This document shows positions 12,712 through 23,054 of a stretch of DNA of 64,000 bases, piece by piece. The DNA comes from Caenorhabditis remanei (taxonomy: Eukaryota; Nematoda; Chromadorea; Rhabditida; Rhabditidae): positions 11,036,001 through 11,100,000 of the forward strand of contig NC_071332.1 in the NCBI RefSeq assembly GCF_010183535.1. Reading direction: 5' to 3'. Position 1 is the first letter of the stretch. Each line of letters opens with the position of its first letter. The notes under the pieces are model-generated. The model ran no database searches. It was not told the origin of the DNA and worked only from the letters and a program-made list of their open reading frames with translations. The position numbers and the translations under genes were made by a program.

Positions 12712-13058
12712 ATGATCAAGCTTATCACTGCCTCATTCTTGGTCCTCTTTGCTTTTTCGGCAGCTCTTGGATCTGTCAACAGAGAGGAAATCATCAGTTG
12801 TTTCGGAGATTGTGTCAAATTGGAGGAAATCGAGCAGTGGAAGGAATGTGCGCCAAAGTGTTTTGGGACTTTCAAAGGTAGAATAGTTTAAAAACGCAAA
12901 GAGAAACGTTTTTTTCAGACCTCGTCGATGAAGGATTATTAGCTTGTGAAACGAAATGTGTTGAACTGTGGTTCCGACCTGAATACGACAACACAAAAGT
13001 ACCAGAGCTTACAAAGTGCAATGAGAAATGTGTGGAAGACTACCGTAAAGCAGAATAA
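12712..13058 (+). CDS. small secreted Cys-rich protein, tandem copy A
   Basis: Exons 12712-12877 and 12919-13058, with a phase-1 intron, encode about 114 residues. A signal peptide (MIKLITASFLVLFAFSAALG) precedes an acidic mature domain. Cysteines come in CxxxC pairs: SCFGDC, ECAPKC, ACETKC and KCNEKC. The next gene at 13422 has the same cysteine spacing, the same intron position and phase, and the same CETxCV and CVxDY motifs, so the two are a tandem duplicate pair. The product is probably secreted and helical, held by paired CxxxC disulphides. I cannot name the family. Confidence 0.8.
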
Positions 13059-13421
13059 ATTTTTTCAAAAATAAATGTTGCATCATATGTATCATGTTTT
13101 CAAAAACTCAGGTAATCAATTTCAGAAAAGAGTTTTCTGTAGTTTCAGTTTCCAGCTATAAAATTTTCTGCTGGCGCACCTCCGGCGCTGTTCTCACCGA
13201 ACGGACATATCGACCTCAAATTGACTGTAATTTGGAGGTAGATATTTAGAAAACCAATAAAACCAAGACCTTTCATTATTGTATGTTTACTACTATGTTC
13301 GGCAGAGTGAATAACATTGTTTTCATCAGAAACCTTCAAAACAGCATGTTAAATTCACTATCAGCTCACTCATATTCCCAGTCTACAGCAAACGGAACGT
13401 TTTATTCCTTCTCCGTTCGAA
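13059..13421. other. intergenic region between tandem secreted genes
   Basis: AT-rich spacer with no recognised element. It includes the poly(A) region of copy A (AATAAA near 13068) and the promoter of copy B. Confidence 0.5.
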
Positions 13422-13833
13422 ATGCTGAAATATGCTCTTGTCTGGATTTTCGTTGCCTTCTTGGTATCCGTATCATTTGGATTTGATGACAAAGAAGACG
13501 AGATAGACTGTGTAATATCTTGTGGAGATGATGTTGAGGAATGGAAGGATTGTGCCGCTAAATGTTATGGTGGCTTCATGGGTTAGTTGATAATTTTATC
13601 GTAAGAGTACTAATTGACCATTTTAGTGTCGCGAGTATTCAATCCGTTAACTTATTTTTTAATTTTGATCTTCAGATGACAGTGACAATACATTCTTGGC
13701 TTGTGAAACAGACTGTGTTGACAGATTCTACAAACCAGATGTTGAAGAATCAGAGCTCACAGATTTGGAGGAATGTGCTCAAAAATGTGTAGATGACTAT
13801 CTTCAGGATGAAGGTGGAAAGAAGAAAGTTTGA
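13422..13833 (+). CDS. small secreted Cys-rich protein, tandem copy B
   Basis: Exons 13422-13581 and 13676-13833, with a phase-1 intron, encode about 105 residues. The signal peptide is MLKYALVWIFVAFLVSVSFG. The mature chain is strongly acidic (DDKEDEID) with paired cysteines SCGDD, DCAAKC, ACETDC and ECAQKC, then CVDDY, closely matching copy A. The intron falls at the same codon as in copy A. Its C-terminus ends in a short basic run (GGKKKV). It is a tandem paralog of copy A; function unknown. Confidence 0.8.
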
Positions 13834-13892
13834 TCGATTTGAGTATACCTTCTCGTTTTTAAAAAAAATAAATAAATCCACTTATTGTCCTC

Positions 13893-14073
13893 CCTCAAAG
13901 TGCGAAGAATCGCTTCTCGTCGTGCAGTTTTTCAGTACATTTCAATAGGAATTTCCGACGTCGTGCATGGGAAAGGAACATTTCTAAAAAAAATTTGAGA
14001 AAAAATCAAAAAACGAAAATTCGCGTGTGAAAAATACTGAAAAACTGCACGACGAGGAGCGATTTCTGGCAGT
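13893..14073. repeat. imperfect inverted repeat, hairpin or MITE-like
   Basis: Left arm about 13893-13943 and right arm about 14022-14073 are reverse complements with a few mismatches. Both contain TCGTCGTGCAGTTTTTCAGT or its complement. The spacer is about 78 bp. Target-site duplications were not clear, so it could be a fragment of a larger TIR element or a stable transcript hairpin. Confidence 0.6.
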
Positions 14074-14277
14074 TTGAGGCCTCATAACTCGCTTCTGACT
14101 GATTTTCGGACATGGCTCTAATTTTGAGTCGATTGATATTAAAAATCTTAAATTTTGGAATAGTGGTGTCCCTCTTTAAAAACACCCTTCTTTTCACGGT
14201 TTCTCACCAACATTACAGACTTTCGTCTGGTAAATATTCTCTTATTTCTATAATCAGCACGTATGTATCTAATACAC

Positions 14278-14314
14278 AGATCTGGAGTAAAGACTAGACA
14301 TTTTCCATATAAGG
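14278..14314 (+). promoter_or_regulatory. candidate msp promoter motifs
   Basis: AGATCT at 14278-14283 and a TATA-like CCATATAAGG at 14305-14314 precede the sperm protein ATG at 14355. From memory, an AGATCT element is conserved upstream of C. elegans msp genes. The match is by motif only. Confidence 0.4.
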
Positions 14315-14354
14315 CGGCAGTCTTCAGAGTTTGTCAAAACTCAAATCAACCACA

Positions 14355-14788
14355 ATGGCCCAATCCGTCCCACCAGGAGACATTCAGACCCAGCCAGGAA
14401 CCAAGATTGTCTTCAATGCCCCTTATGATGACAAGCACACCTACCACATCAAGGTGATCAACTCTTCGGCTCGTCGTATTGGGTATGGAATCAAGACAAC
14501 CAACATGAAGAGACTTGGAGTCGATCCACCATGTGGAGTTCTCGACCCAAAGGAAGCTGTTCTTTTGGCTGTGTCTTGTGATGCTTTCGCCCTCGGACAG
14601 GAGGTTTGTTTTATTTCGAAAGTGATAGCAGTTTCTCATTTGTTCTCTTTCAGGACACCAACAACGACCGTATCACCGTCGAACCCACCAACCATCCAGA
14701 TGATGCTGCCAAGCAGTTCCGTCGTGAATGGTTCCAAGGAAATGGAATTGTCCGTCGTAAAAACTTGCCGATCGAGTACAACCCATAA
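14355..14788 (+). CDS. msp: major sperm protein (MSP)
   Basis: MSP is the cytoskeletal protein that drives amoeboid motility of nematode sperm and is released as an oocyte-maturation signal. Exons 14355-14603 and 14654-14788 encode 127 residues, the standard MSP length. The Ig-like fold begins [14 protein letters not shown]. It continues with [20 protein letters not shown], an [14 protein letters not shown] segment, [22 protein letters not shown], and a C-terminus [16 protein letters not shown]. One intron follows ALGQE, whereas many C. elegans msp genes are intronless or have one intron. Start and stop are unambiguous. Which member of the multigene family it is cannot be decided. Confidence 0.96.
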
Positions 14789-16042
14789 GCCATGGCTCCG
14801 ATTCTAAGCACTTTTCTCACTTATTGTGTCTGGAATTTCATAGAAAATAGTTTGGTTTTAAATTTTTATGTTTGTTATGTAGATTGCAATTGATATTTTA
14901 ATGGCTGAGTATCTACAATTTAAGAAAAGAAAATAGACTAGTAGATAGTAGATCCGTAAAACAGGAACAATTCGTCTCCTGTTATGTTACGTCAAGACTT
15001 CTTCAAAGAATATCTCACGGAGATTCATCGGAGAGATATTTTATTTAACGCCTAGCATCATAGCAACAAACGTAAAAACATTGTTTTGCTGAGCACCTGC
15101 TTTAGAGATGTTCCTTGAAAAAATAAAATTTGCATTTTTATCACTTCGGATTCAAGAGTAAAGTTGATTAGTCGTGAATAAAATACCGTGAATAAACAGG
15201 ACTACTACCTAAAATTATTATTACAGAATTGAGTAATGGAATACAAAAGTTCAAATATGTATATAGGGTTTCCATACAGAGGCATAGGATCCCCCGGTTC
15301 TTACGCGCCCTGGATGACAGCGATATGCATATAATCCTTATTCGGAAATTTAATTTTCCCATCTTCGAAAAACTGAGAAAACGCTAAAAAGATGAACGAA
15401 GTTTTGAATCTTACAACAACAAAAAACACTCTTAAAAAACAGTTCTCTTCAGCTTTTGAAAGCGTCTTTTGCCTGAATATCCTCGATCTGATCTGTTTCA
15501 AACATTTCTCTCATGACCAGCCTACGAACGTCGGAAAAAACTTCTTATTTAAAATCTATACGTAGTAAGACACCGCCGAATCAAGAAATAACCTGTTCCT
15601 CTTCTCATTCTACAGACGTTTCAATGTCTATTCAGTTTTTCTTTCTTCCAGAAAAAGCGGCGTATCCACTCTCATCGGCATGGTTTTATGCTGAGCGGAG
15701 ATCACATGAGATCGGAAGACAGGATGAATATTACATCCGAACAGGATTGATTTTGGTTCGGATGTTTGGAAAATAGGAAAAATGGGGAAACGGACTTGAT
15801 TTGGAAAAAATAAATTCAGGACTGGAGGAAAGAATTTCAAAAGATGAAAAAATCAATTTACCGATCTGAAAGCGTGTTAAGAAATTAGTTCTACATAGAG
15901 TTAAATTCACGTATATTCAAAAAACTGAAATCCTGAATTTTCAATTGGATTACGTCTTCTTTCACTCTTCTCCATAGAAACCTTCAGATAATTGAATGAA
16001 CACTAACAAAAAAATTAGTTAGTCTTGAGCATTTTGTTGGTA
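14789..16042. other. intergenic region, no confident gene
   Basis: Contains several unconnected open stretches on both strands (for example 15301-15501 minus and 15513-15776 plus). None has a recognisable domain or coherent splice structure. An unannotated small gene cannot be excluded around 15300-15780. Confidence 0.4.
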
Positions 16043-16805
16043 CAGTGCGCGTCATAAAGATAGCCCCCCTTGCGATTATGTCAGATCTGGCTCAGCCGTA
16101 AGTTTTCATGAAAAATGGGTAACAGCATTCGATTCCTCGTGCAAAATAACCGCTGTAGTTCAGCTATGTCTTGGTAATAACATGAGACTTGATTCTACTA
16201 TTTCTTTCAAAAACTGTACCATAAAAACAGATTCTCAGACGTTCTTCATCTTGAAGAAGCTCAAAACCATCTTCCTAAGTGAATTTCCTTCACATTGGGA
16301 TGACCTCTGAGCATTCAGAGCCGCTTTTTTCAGCCAAAAGTAAGATGAAATTATTAGACAAGTACCGAAAAAAGTAAAATACCGTGCAAAAATATTGCTC
16401 CCTCTATTTGAAATGCGAATTACGATCGTTTTCCTCAAAAATCCCGATTTTTGTGTTTTTTTAGCATAAACTGGCTCTTCAAAGTAGAATTTTTGCTGTA
16501 AAAGTATGGAGAAAAATAAGATAACGCTGATAAAAATGCGAATTTTACTGATTGAAAACGTTTTTAGTGAAAAAACGGTAAAAAATCATGGAGAAATTGA
16601 AAATTCTCAAGATGGGCTATCTTTATGACGCGGCCTATTTTTCAAGTTTTCGATGGTATACCCGTAGTTTTTGTAGAAGATTCATGAAACTTTGCGCCCA
16701 GGGGTTATTTTGCACGAGGAATCGAATGCTGTTACCCATTTTTCATGAAAACTTACGGCAGATCCGACATAATCGCCACTGGGGCTATCTTTATGACGCG
16801 CACTG
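16043..16805. mobile_element. non-autonomous TA-flanked TIR element
   Basis: The ends are inverted copies beginning CAGTGCGCGTCATAAAGATA and continuing for roughly 120 bp. They share the segments CATGAAAAATGGGTAACAGC and GATTCCTCGTGCAAAATAAC in opposite orientation. TA dinucleotides flank at 16041-16042 and 16806-16807. The 763-bp length, TA target and CAGTG ends suit a deletion derivative of a Tc1/mariner-type element. No transposase is encoded. The phrase GGGCTATCTTTATGACGCGG recurs internally at about 16614-16633. Confidence 0.85.
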
Positions 16806-17123
16806 TATAAGGATTATTCTGAAAGTACGTGATATCACTGCAACACTTTTTTGTAAATACCAAGATACATCTAGAATTTTTTCCGCTAATTTTTATCTGT
16901 CATTTATGACATTTTCTACACTTTCAAAGAGTGTATCGTCTAGATTGCCAGTTTTTGCAACGCATGCTTCTTGGGCCCTCCTGGTTGGCATCCACTAGAG
17001 ATTTGTTTCGGAGATATTCTCATCCCATATGTCATATAAAGCATTTCGTGACACGGCAAAGTTTAGACTGCTCGTTGTATTTTGCAACATTTCGAACCTG
17101 CACTGTTCTCGAAAATATCTCAA
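16806..17123. other. intergenic region upstream of sulfotransferase
   Basis: Short AT-rich flank with no recognised feature. Confidence 0.4.
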
Positions 17124-18521
17124 ATGCATTTAAGGTAATCGACATTTTGGATATTTCTGGACTTTAATATAGAATTTCAGATCATACATATTCCCCTGTC
17201 TCATTGGGAGTTTAGTTCTGGTTACATATTTGTATAGCTATTTTTTCAAGGAAAGCCATTATTCAGTAATTTTGGATGGAAGGGTAGTTAATTTCACAGG
17301 GAGTAAGTGATATAATCCAGTTTGTTATCATGACCCTACATTTTCAGTTGAAGATTTCATTCCTCCATTTGTAAATATTGTTTCGGACTATTTTGTGAGT
17401 TTTAAAATTGACATCCGATTGTTGTTCTACCAGGTGGGCAGTGATTACTACAGAGAAGAAACATATGTAATTATGAAGAATAAAATACATTCATTTATCA
17501 CCAAGACAAACCATGACAACTGACCTGAGAACTTGCAGGTGGCCACAAACTACAAAATTATGTCATGTGGAATTAGAAAGTCAATGTCTCAATTGACAAT
17601 CAATACCATGTGCTTGTTGAAAGATGAGGAGAGTTTCATGGAGGGAAATCATCATTTAAATGAAACATGGCTGACCAAACGGTAGGAGATTTTTGCACTT
17701 TCTGATATTTTCATCCTTTTTTAATACGGGAACCGTTATTTGAAGACTGGTTAAATGTTAAGAAACGAGAAATAACAAATATGCGGGTGTTTCAATCTTC
17801 CAGGTCATGCTACAACAGTCCTGAATTCCGGAAGCCTACTTTAGAACTACTCGAAGATACAGAAACTGTTCGATTTGCTTTTATAAGAGATCCCATTGAA
17901 CGTTTTGTGTCTTTGTACCTCGATAAATGTCAGAAGTAAGTGTTTCAACTGAGCAATCACTTACTTTTTCTTTTAGGGAAGACTCTTGTTGGTCCTGTAA
18001 ATCCGATATGAGATGTGTTGTTCGAGAAATCTACAACGGACTGAAAGCTCTTCAAAATCATAGAGATTGGAAGCCAATTCCTACTTATATGGACCTCCAT
18101 TCCGCTCCATTGTCTTGGAACTGCAATTTTGATAAGGATTTGGCAAAATGGAGTTTATTAATGATGGGGTCTGATGGAGAAGAAAGAAAATCGTCGATTC
18201 TGCAACTAGGAAATATTTTAAAAAGACAAGGAGTCTCAAATGATGTATTGGAGAAGGTGCAAACGGAATCAATGGGTGAGTCAAGTCGGTTTCTTTTGAT
18301 GACTGAGTTGAAGAGCTTTGATTTCAGACGGAGAAACTGCTCACTCTACTCATAAATCTTCTCGGAGACTAGACGCCGAGCGACAAGTGAGAGAGGACCC
18401 TGTTGTCAGAGACTATCTTCACAAAATCTACTTCTTTGACTACCTGGTCTTCCCATTCAGTCGTGCTCCTTTGGATGCAAAATATCAAACTGATTTTTGG
18501 AAGATTCCAGAGAATCGATGA
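17124..18521 (+). CDS. Golgi-type carbohydrate sulfotransferase-like protein
   Basis: Such enzymes transfer sulfate from PAPS to glycans in the Golgi lumen. Model: 17124-17134, 17181-17302, 17348-17394, 17434-17466, 17539-17681, 17804-17935, 17977-18275 and 18328-18521, or 326 residues with all phases consistent. The first exon is only 11 nt (MHL plus two bases). A type II membrane anchor follows at residues 5-25 (SYIFPCLIGSLVLVTYLYSYFF). The 5'-PAPS region is NYKIMSCGIRKSMSQ and the 3'-phosphate region is FIRDPIERFVSLYLDKC, as in the Sulfotransfer_2 family. Cysteines are frequent (CWSCKSDMRC). The tiny first exon and the 33-nt fourth exon are the least certain parts. Activity and substrate are unknown. 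Confidence 0.8.
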
Positions 18522-18924
18522 GACTCTTCATAATGGTTTAATTCCAACGGGTTCTTAGAGTCATACATATGAATATTTCTTTTCAAAATTGTCATAAAAC
18601 TAATTTCAAAAATCTAGTTTTTTCTGTCGTTGATCTTTCGGGATGCATTTCTATTTCATTGTTTCTGCGTTTTGACGGAAGGAAGCTGATTCTTGGTCGC
18701 AAAAATGTTGAAATCTCAAGCGCACTTTCAAAATATCTTCATTTTCATCGAAAATGGTGTAAAATACGGAGATTTCTGTAGAGATACGATAGTTATTGAA
18801 AAGAAAAAAAACTTGTCTGTTTCACTTGTTCACACGTTATATACCACTGAACAGATACAAATTTATACAGAAACATATCAAATCTCTAATAAACTAACTA
18901 CATAAAATGTTCTTCTCATTTTAT
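18522..18924. other. intergenic gap between convergent genes
   Basis: AT-rich 3' flanks of the sulfotransferase-like gene and the DUF19 gene. No feature recognised. Confidence 0.45.
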
Positions 18925-19854
18925 TCACACAATGCCTTCTACTTCTTGTTCCTCTAAAAGTTCTTCTGAAGTGTCAGAATCTTTCTGCTCGATCACAAGA
19001 GAAGAGTTTCCAAGATTTCCACAAAACTCAGTTTTCAGCATGTTGAAGTATTTAATAGGTTCTGTAGAATTCGTGGTGAGAACATCTTGACACGTTGATT
19101 GAATTTCGTCCAGAAGACAATTTTGAAGATTGCTCCATTCTTCACACATTTTATCACTTATCTGATGAAAAAAAACAATTATTAAAACCCTGCTTCCTTA
19201 TATATTTCAAGAGGTTTCAATTTGTAAAGTTTCATTCATTTTCAGAGAATAATTGCAAAAAATATTTGAATCGAACATCTTGCACTCGTCAAAAAAACAA
19301 ATGAAATCATCGTCTACCTATTTTCTTTTGTCAATTTCACTCACCTCAAAACCAGTTCCAAAAATGACGTGAATACAGGAAACGTTTTGTCCAAAATTAT
19401 AGATCAGTCTGTCAGCACATTTTGAGAATGGACCATTATAATATACATAAAATGGGCAAACACCACTCAATGTTAGTCCAGAATGTTCCACCGAGTTTCT
19501 GATGACATGGGAGCATTTCTGTATGAGTTTCAGATTATTTATGCTGACTGGAGAATTCTCTTACAATTAAACTCACATCAGCCTCTAGGCAGGATTTGGA
19601 GATATTCGAGTAATAATCCGGTATTTTCAATAACCATTTCGTATCATTCAACTCATTTTCGATGAGACCATTGGCTTCGTGAAATACCTGATATAGTTTA
19701 GAAACCACTTCTACAAGAGTCTGTATATCAAATCACTCACTGCACTACATCCAAGTTTTCCATGAAAAATATAGGATTGTGCTCGAAACACATAAAATGG
19801 AATAGTAATCATAGCCAGGCAGAGCCATATCAAAAAACAACCGCCACCTTTCAT
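18925..19854 (-). CDS. DUF19 / T20D4.11-like secreted protein
   Basis: Nematode-specific extracellular Cys-rich domain of unknown role. Exons in order: 19741-19854, 19577-19687, 19345-19518 and 18925-19161, 211 residues, all phase 0. An N-terminal hydrophobic signal or anchor (FLIWLCLAMITIPFYVF) is followed by the domain. Its cysteines lie in GCSA, SKSCLEA, KCSHVI, GVCPFYVYY, SKCADRL, VSCIHV, KMCEEW, QNCLLDE, QSTCQDV and TEFCGN. The C-terminus is acidic (SEELLEEQEVEG). A related but damaged gene is at 22383-23054 on the same strand, beyond the candidate Helitron. The family call rests on cysteine pattern and length. Confidence 0.8.
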
Positions 19855-20256
19855 CAGGAAGAAAAAAACAACTGAAGACGTCTGGCGTGTTCATTGTCGT
19901 GGTTGTTCAATGAGATCACTTTTGAAGAAATAGAAGAAAAAGAAAAAAGAGACCAATAAAACCAACTGATGACAAATTTCATTCTACCCACAAACTGTTA
20001 CGAACTTTTCGACTGTAAACCGGTTTCTTTCCGATTGAAAATTTGAACAAAACGCATTTCTCAAGATCAAAAATAAAAGATATACATCTTTTAACTTTTA
20101 ATTCTGTCCATCTCAAGAATGTGTGATAAGAAGATCAAGAAAGGGAGAATCAGATTTATTGAAAATTGGAGGAAGCAAAAAAACAGAAACTTCGACCTCA
20201 TAGAAATGGAACTGACAGTATACTGCTGGATTCAAAGTGAATAATTATTCATTTTA
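19855..20256. other. intergenic region
   Basis: Upstream flank of the first DUF19 gene up to the candidate Helitron border. No feature recognised. Confidence 0.4.
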
Positions 20257-22327
20257 TCTTTACTAATAATATTCAGCAGATCTGTCCGTCTGTCCGTATG
20301 TCGCCGACTCTAGCGCCCTCTGTACTGAACCGTTTTTAATAAAATTTACACAGATCGATTGGAAATTTTCCCCGGATGATGCCCGTCTATTTTTTTTAGT
20401 TAGAAAAGTTCAAAAATAGGTCACTACGTGAAAAAAACGTGGTTCTCAAGCCTTTCATTGGTTTTCATTTCCAAAATAGGAAAATAGGAGTTCACGGGGA
20501 AAATAGTTATAGAACTTTTTCATTTTTCAAATGAATTCATTTCTTCATATTTTGGGAAGGTTTGGAAAAGCTTGCATTAGAAATCTCAGGTCAGATCTAT
20601 TCTGCAAACTTTGACATGTTTTTTGCTAAAAACAGTTGGATGTGGGCGACACGAGTCAGATTTTGAAGTAGAGGTTAGATAATATTCAACTGACCCGTTT
20701 GTCTGCGAATAGTAAGGAATCTGACTACTTTCAGATGATGCACGGTATTCCAAACAGCGAATCCAGTTTAGCCTATCGGTTACTGACGCGTTTTACGTGC
20801 AGCCCGCGAAGCTTCCCGCGTCAATAATTATTGTGATCTCTAAAAAATGTTTGATCTAGAATGTACGTGGGAACGCTTTTTTGACACATGAAGCACGTTT
20901 TGATCTTTTTTGGCTTAAACAAAGCTTTTACCGAAAATCCAAAACGACCATCTGATAGGAAATGCTGTTTGCTTCATTTTAAGCTATCATTTGTTAATTT
21001 TGGTTGCCTGAAAATGCCGATAGGGCTCAGAATATATTTTTCAGGAAAAAACCGCTGTTTTTGGAGCAAAAGTCTAACTAATTCCTGGCTTTCAGTGGTG
21101 AGCAATCAAATTTCATCGAGGTGCACAATAAAAGCAGGTCTCGGTCGGCAGATTCGCGATTTTTTATATGAAAACACTGATTTTCGTTCAAACCATAAAA
21201 AGAGCCCGATAAAATCATTGACACGACATAAATTTTTCAAATTGTGCTCAAATGATAGGTATTGAGCCAATCTATCAGACTGTCGTTGCAGAAATTGAGA
21301 AAAATTTGAAACAAAAGCACAAAAGCTGAAAAACAGCATTTGCAAAATAATTTTTTCATGTTTGTAATTCGCAAATGCGCTCTAATGAGAAAAATCCTGA
21401 AAATTCCATTTCGCTATTTGGAATACCGTGTGATGGTTTTCATCCTGCCGAAACTCTGAAAAAAGTGCCAGTTTTTCTGAAAAGAGAAATGAGGCCGTTT
21501 CGCCGCCGATCAGTCAATAATTTAGGATACAGAACTTTTTGGATAAAACCAGACTAAAAAAATGATTTCAGCTTATATGAAAAAAAGAAAGATCCTGTGG
21601 GAGGAGGCGGCATCGCCGCCAAACAGCCAAAAATTCAGAATAAGCATTATCGGTTCAGCAACTTTGACGGTGTTCAAAAATTACAATTCCACAAACACAG
21701 AGTCAGAAACTGATGATAGTTTACAATAAGAGTCAAATACTTTAAGTATTAAAGTTTAAGTGCATTTTTTGAAGATGTGAACAGGAAAGTCTCCGAATTC
21801 CTAAGCTTCAGTAAAATCATGTTCAAACAGAGAAAGACATAGTAGAACAAACTCCAGAAAAATTATTTCGGTAAAGGCTCAAGAAGTGAGGGTGATTTGT
21901 GAACAAGGGATTCTGCCGTAGCTCGGTCACCTACAAAAAAGTGTTGAATTCTAGGCTGAGGAGTTGTTATAACATGGTCTTAGTCCGTATACTCAGAGGA
22001 GGAGGCAGCATCATTGCCGATCAGTCAAAAGTTCAAATTGATGTTTGAAAGGTCTTTCGCCTCCCGAGGAGGGAAAAAAGGAGTTACCAAAAAGTCATTG
22101 AGAAAATTTGTAGAAATCTTATCTGAAAATCAAAGATGTTTTAACTGTTCTTTGTCGGAACGGCCTGCTTAGGTAACAAAAACTATCAACAAGTGAAGAA
22201 GCTATACAATCCAGCAGTAAGAGAAAATTCTGAGACCTCGACAGTCTGAACTATTTGAGAAGTAACACCCAGAAGGGTGGTGTAGAGAAGGAGGTTGAGC
22301 AGCCGTTAGGCTGCGTTAACCGACTGG
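20257..22327 (+). mobile_element. candidate non-autonomous Helitron
   Basis: The left border is A followed by TCTTTACTAATAATATTC, which resembles known Helitron 5' ends (TC plus a TACTAATA-type AT-rich stretch). The right border shows a perfect 6-bp GC hairpin (GCAGCC, loop GTTA, GGCTGC) at 22299-22314. Nine bases later comes CTGG (22324-22327, fitting CTRR), followed by T. The host site is therefore A|T and there is no target duplication, as expected for rolling-circle insertion. No Rep/helicase is encoded. The interior holds short GC-rich repeats around GCCGCCGATCAGTC and GCATCGCCGCC. No autonomous relative is visible here, so the call is by structure only. Confidence 0.55.
22299..22314 (+). 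terminator. Helitron-type 3' hairpin
   Basis: GCAGCC-GTTA-GGCTGC forms a perfect 6-bp stem with a 4-nt loop, 9 nt before the CTGG end at 22324-22327. Helitrons carry such a hairpin as the rolling-circle termination signal. Confidence 0.5.
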
Positions 22328-22382
22328 TTAGACAACATTCGTTATTATGACAAAACGTGAGAATATTTTCATTCCAGAAAAA

Positions 22383-23054
22383 TCAATAATCCATGCATAA
22401 AGCAGGGACAAAGTTATAAATTTCATCCGCATAGAAGTCTTTCTTCATCTGCTTCTTTCTCATTTTTCCCTCTTCTGGCATTACGTCACAGGCGTTCAAA
22501 ATTGCACGAACCAAACACGGCTGAGAGTTCTTGTATGCTTCACATTTCTCCGTTTCATTCTGAAATTTGTTGTAAAAAAATTATCTAGGCTCAACTCAAC
22601 TTACATTGAAAAATTCATGGAATACAGTCTCGATACAGGGGATTTGATCACCTACTTTCCCTATTAGTGTATCGGCACATGTGGAGAAATGGCCATGGTA
22701 GAATGCAAAAAACATACATGGATTGTACTTTCCATCAAGGTAATACGATTTCAAATGGCTTCCAGAACTCTCGGCGCATTCCTGAAATTTAAACCGATAT
22801 TCTGGAGAAGCTAGTTGAACTCACAATAGCTTCCTCACATTTGGCTGATATATTGCTATAAACTTCCGGGTTTTTCAATATTCTCTTTGGAAACTGTACT
22901 GTCAAAAACTCACTGGTATACATTTCGGAACATCTTTCTCAAAAGTGTTCAAATCTTTCGTGAATAAATTTGTTTCAGCAAAAATGTAATATACAGCAAT
23001 AATTACAAATAAAGCCACCAAACAACTAGCTTTTTGTGGAGAACATTCGATCAT
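22383..23054 (-). pseudogene. DUF19-like gene with disrupted first half
   Basis: The 3' exons are clear: 22605-22781 and 22383-22559 (177 nt each, phase 0). They carry ECAESSGS, NPCMFFAFYHGHFSTCADTL, IPCIETVFHEF, EKCEAYKN, QPCLVRAIL and NACDVM, parallel to the gene at 18925-19854. The 5' part does not hold together. ATG at 23054 opens a membrane segment (CLVALFVIIAVYYIFAE) and runs to PKCIP, then stops. The conserved NPEVYSNISAKCEEAI segment is in another frame. A would-be donor GTGAGT and acceptor ACAG are only 20 nt apart, too short to splice. A deletion across the ancestral intron-exon border, or a 1-nt frameshift upstream of RCSEMY, would explain this. Confidence 0.65.

Noticed and set aside
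15513..15776. 87-residue open frame, possibly with an upstream intron
   Set aside because: No recognisable domain, no clear start context and no paralog in the window. Left as a possibility in the intergenic entry.
20888..21265. 125-residue open frame inside the candidate Helitron
   Set aside because: Composition and lack of any family pattern suggest chance; no Rep or helicase motif.
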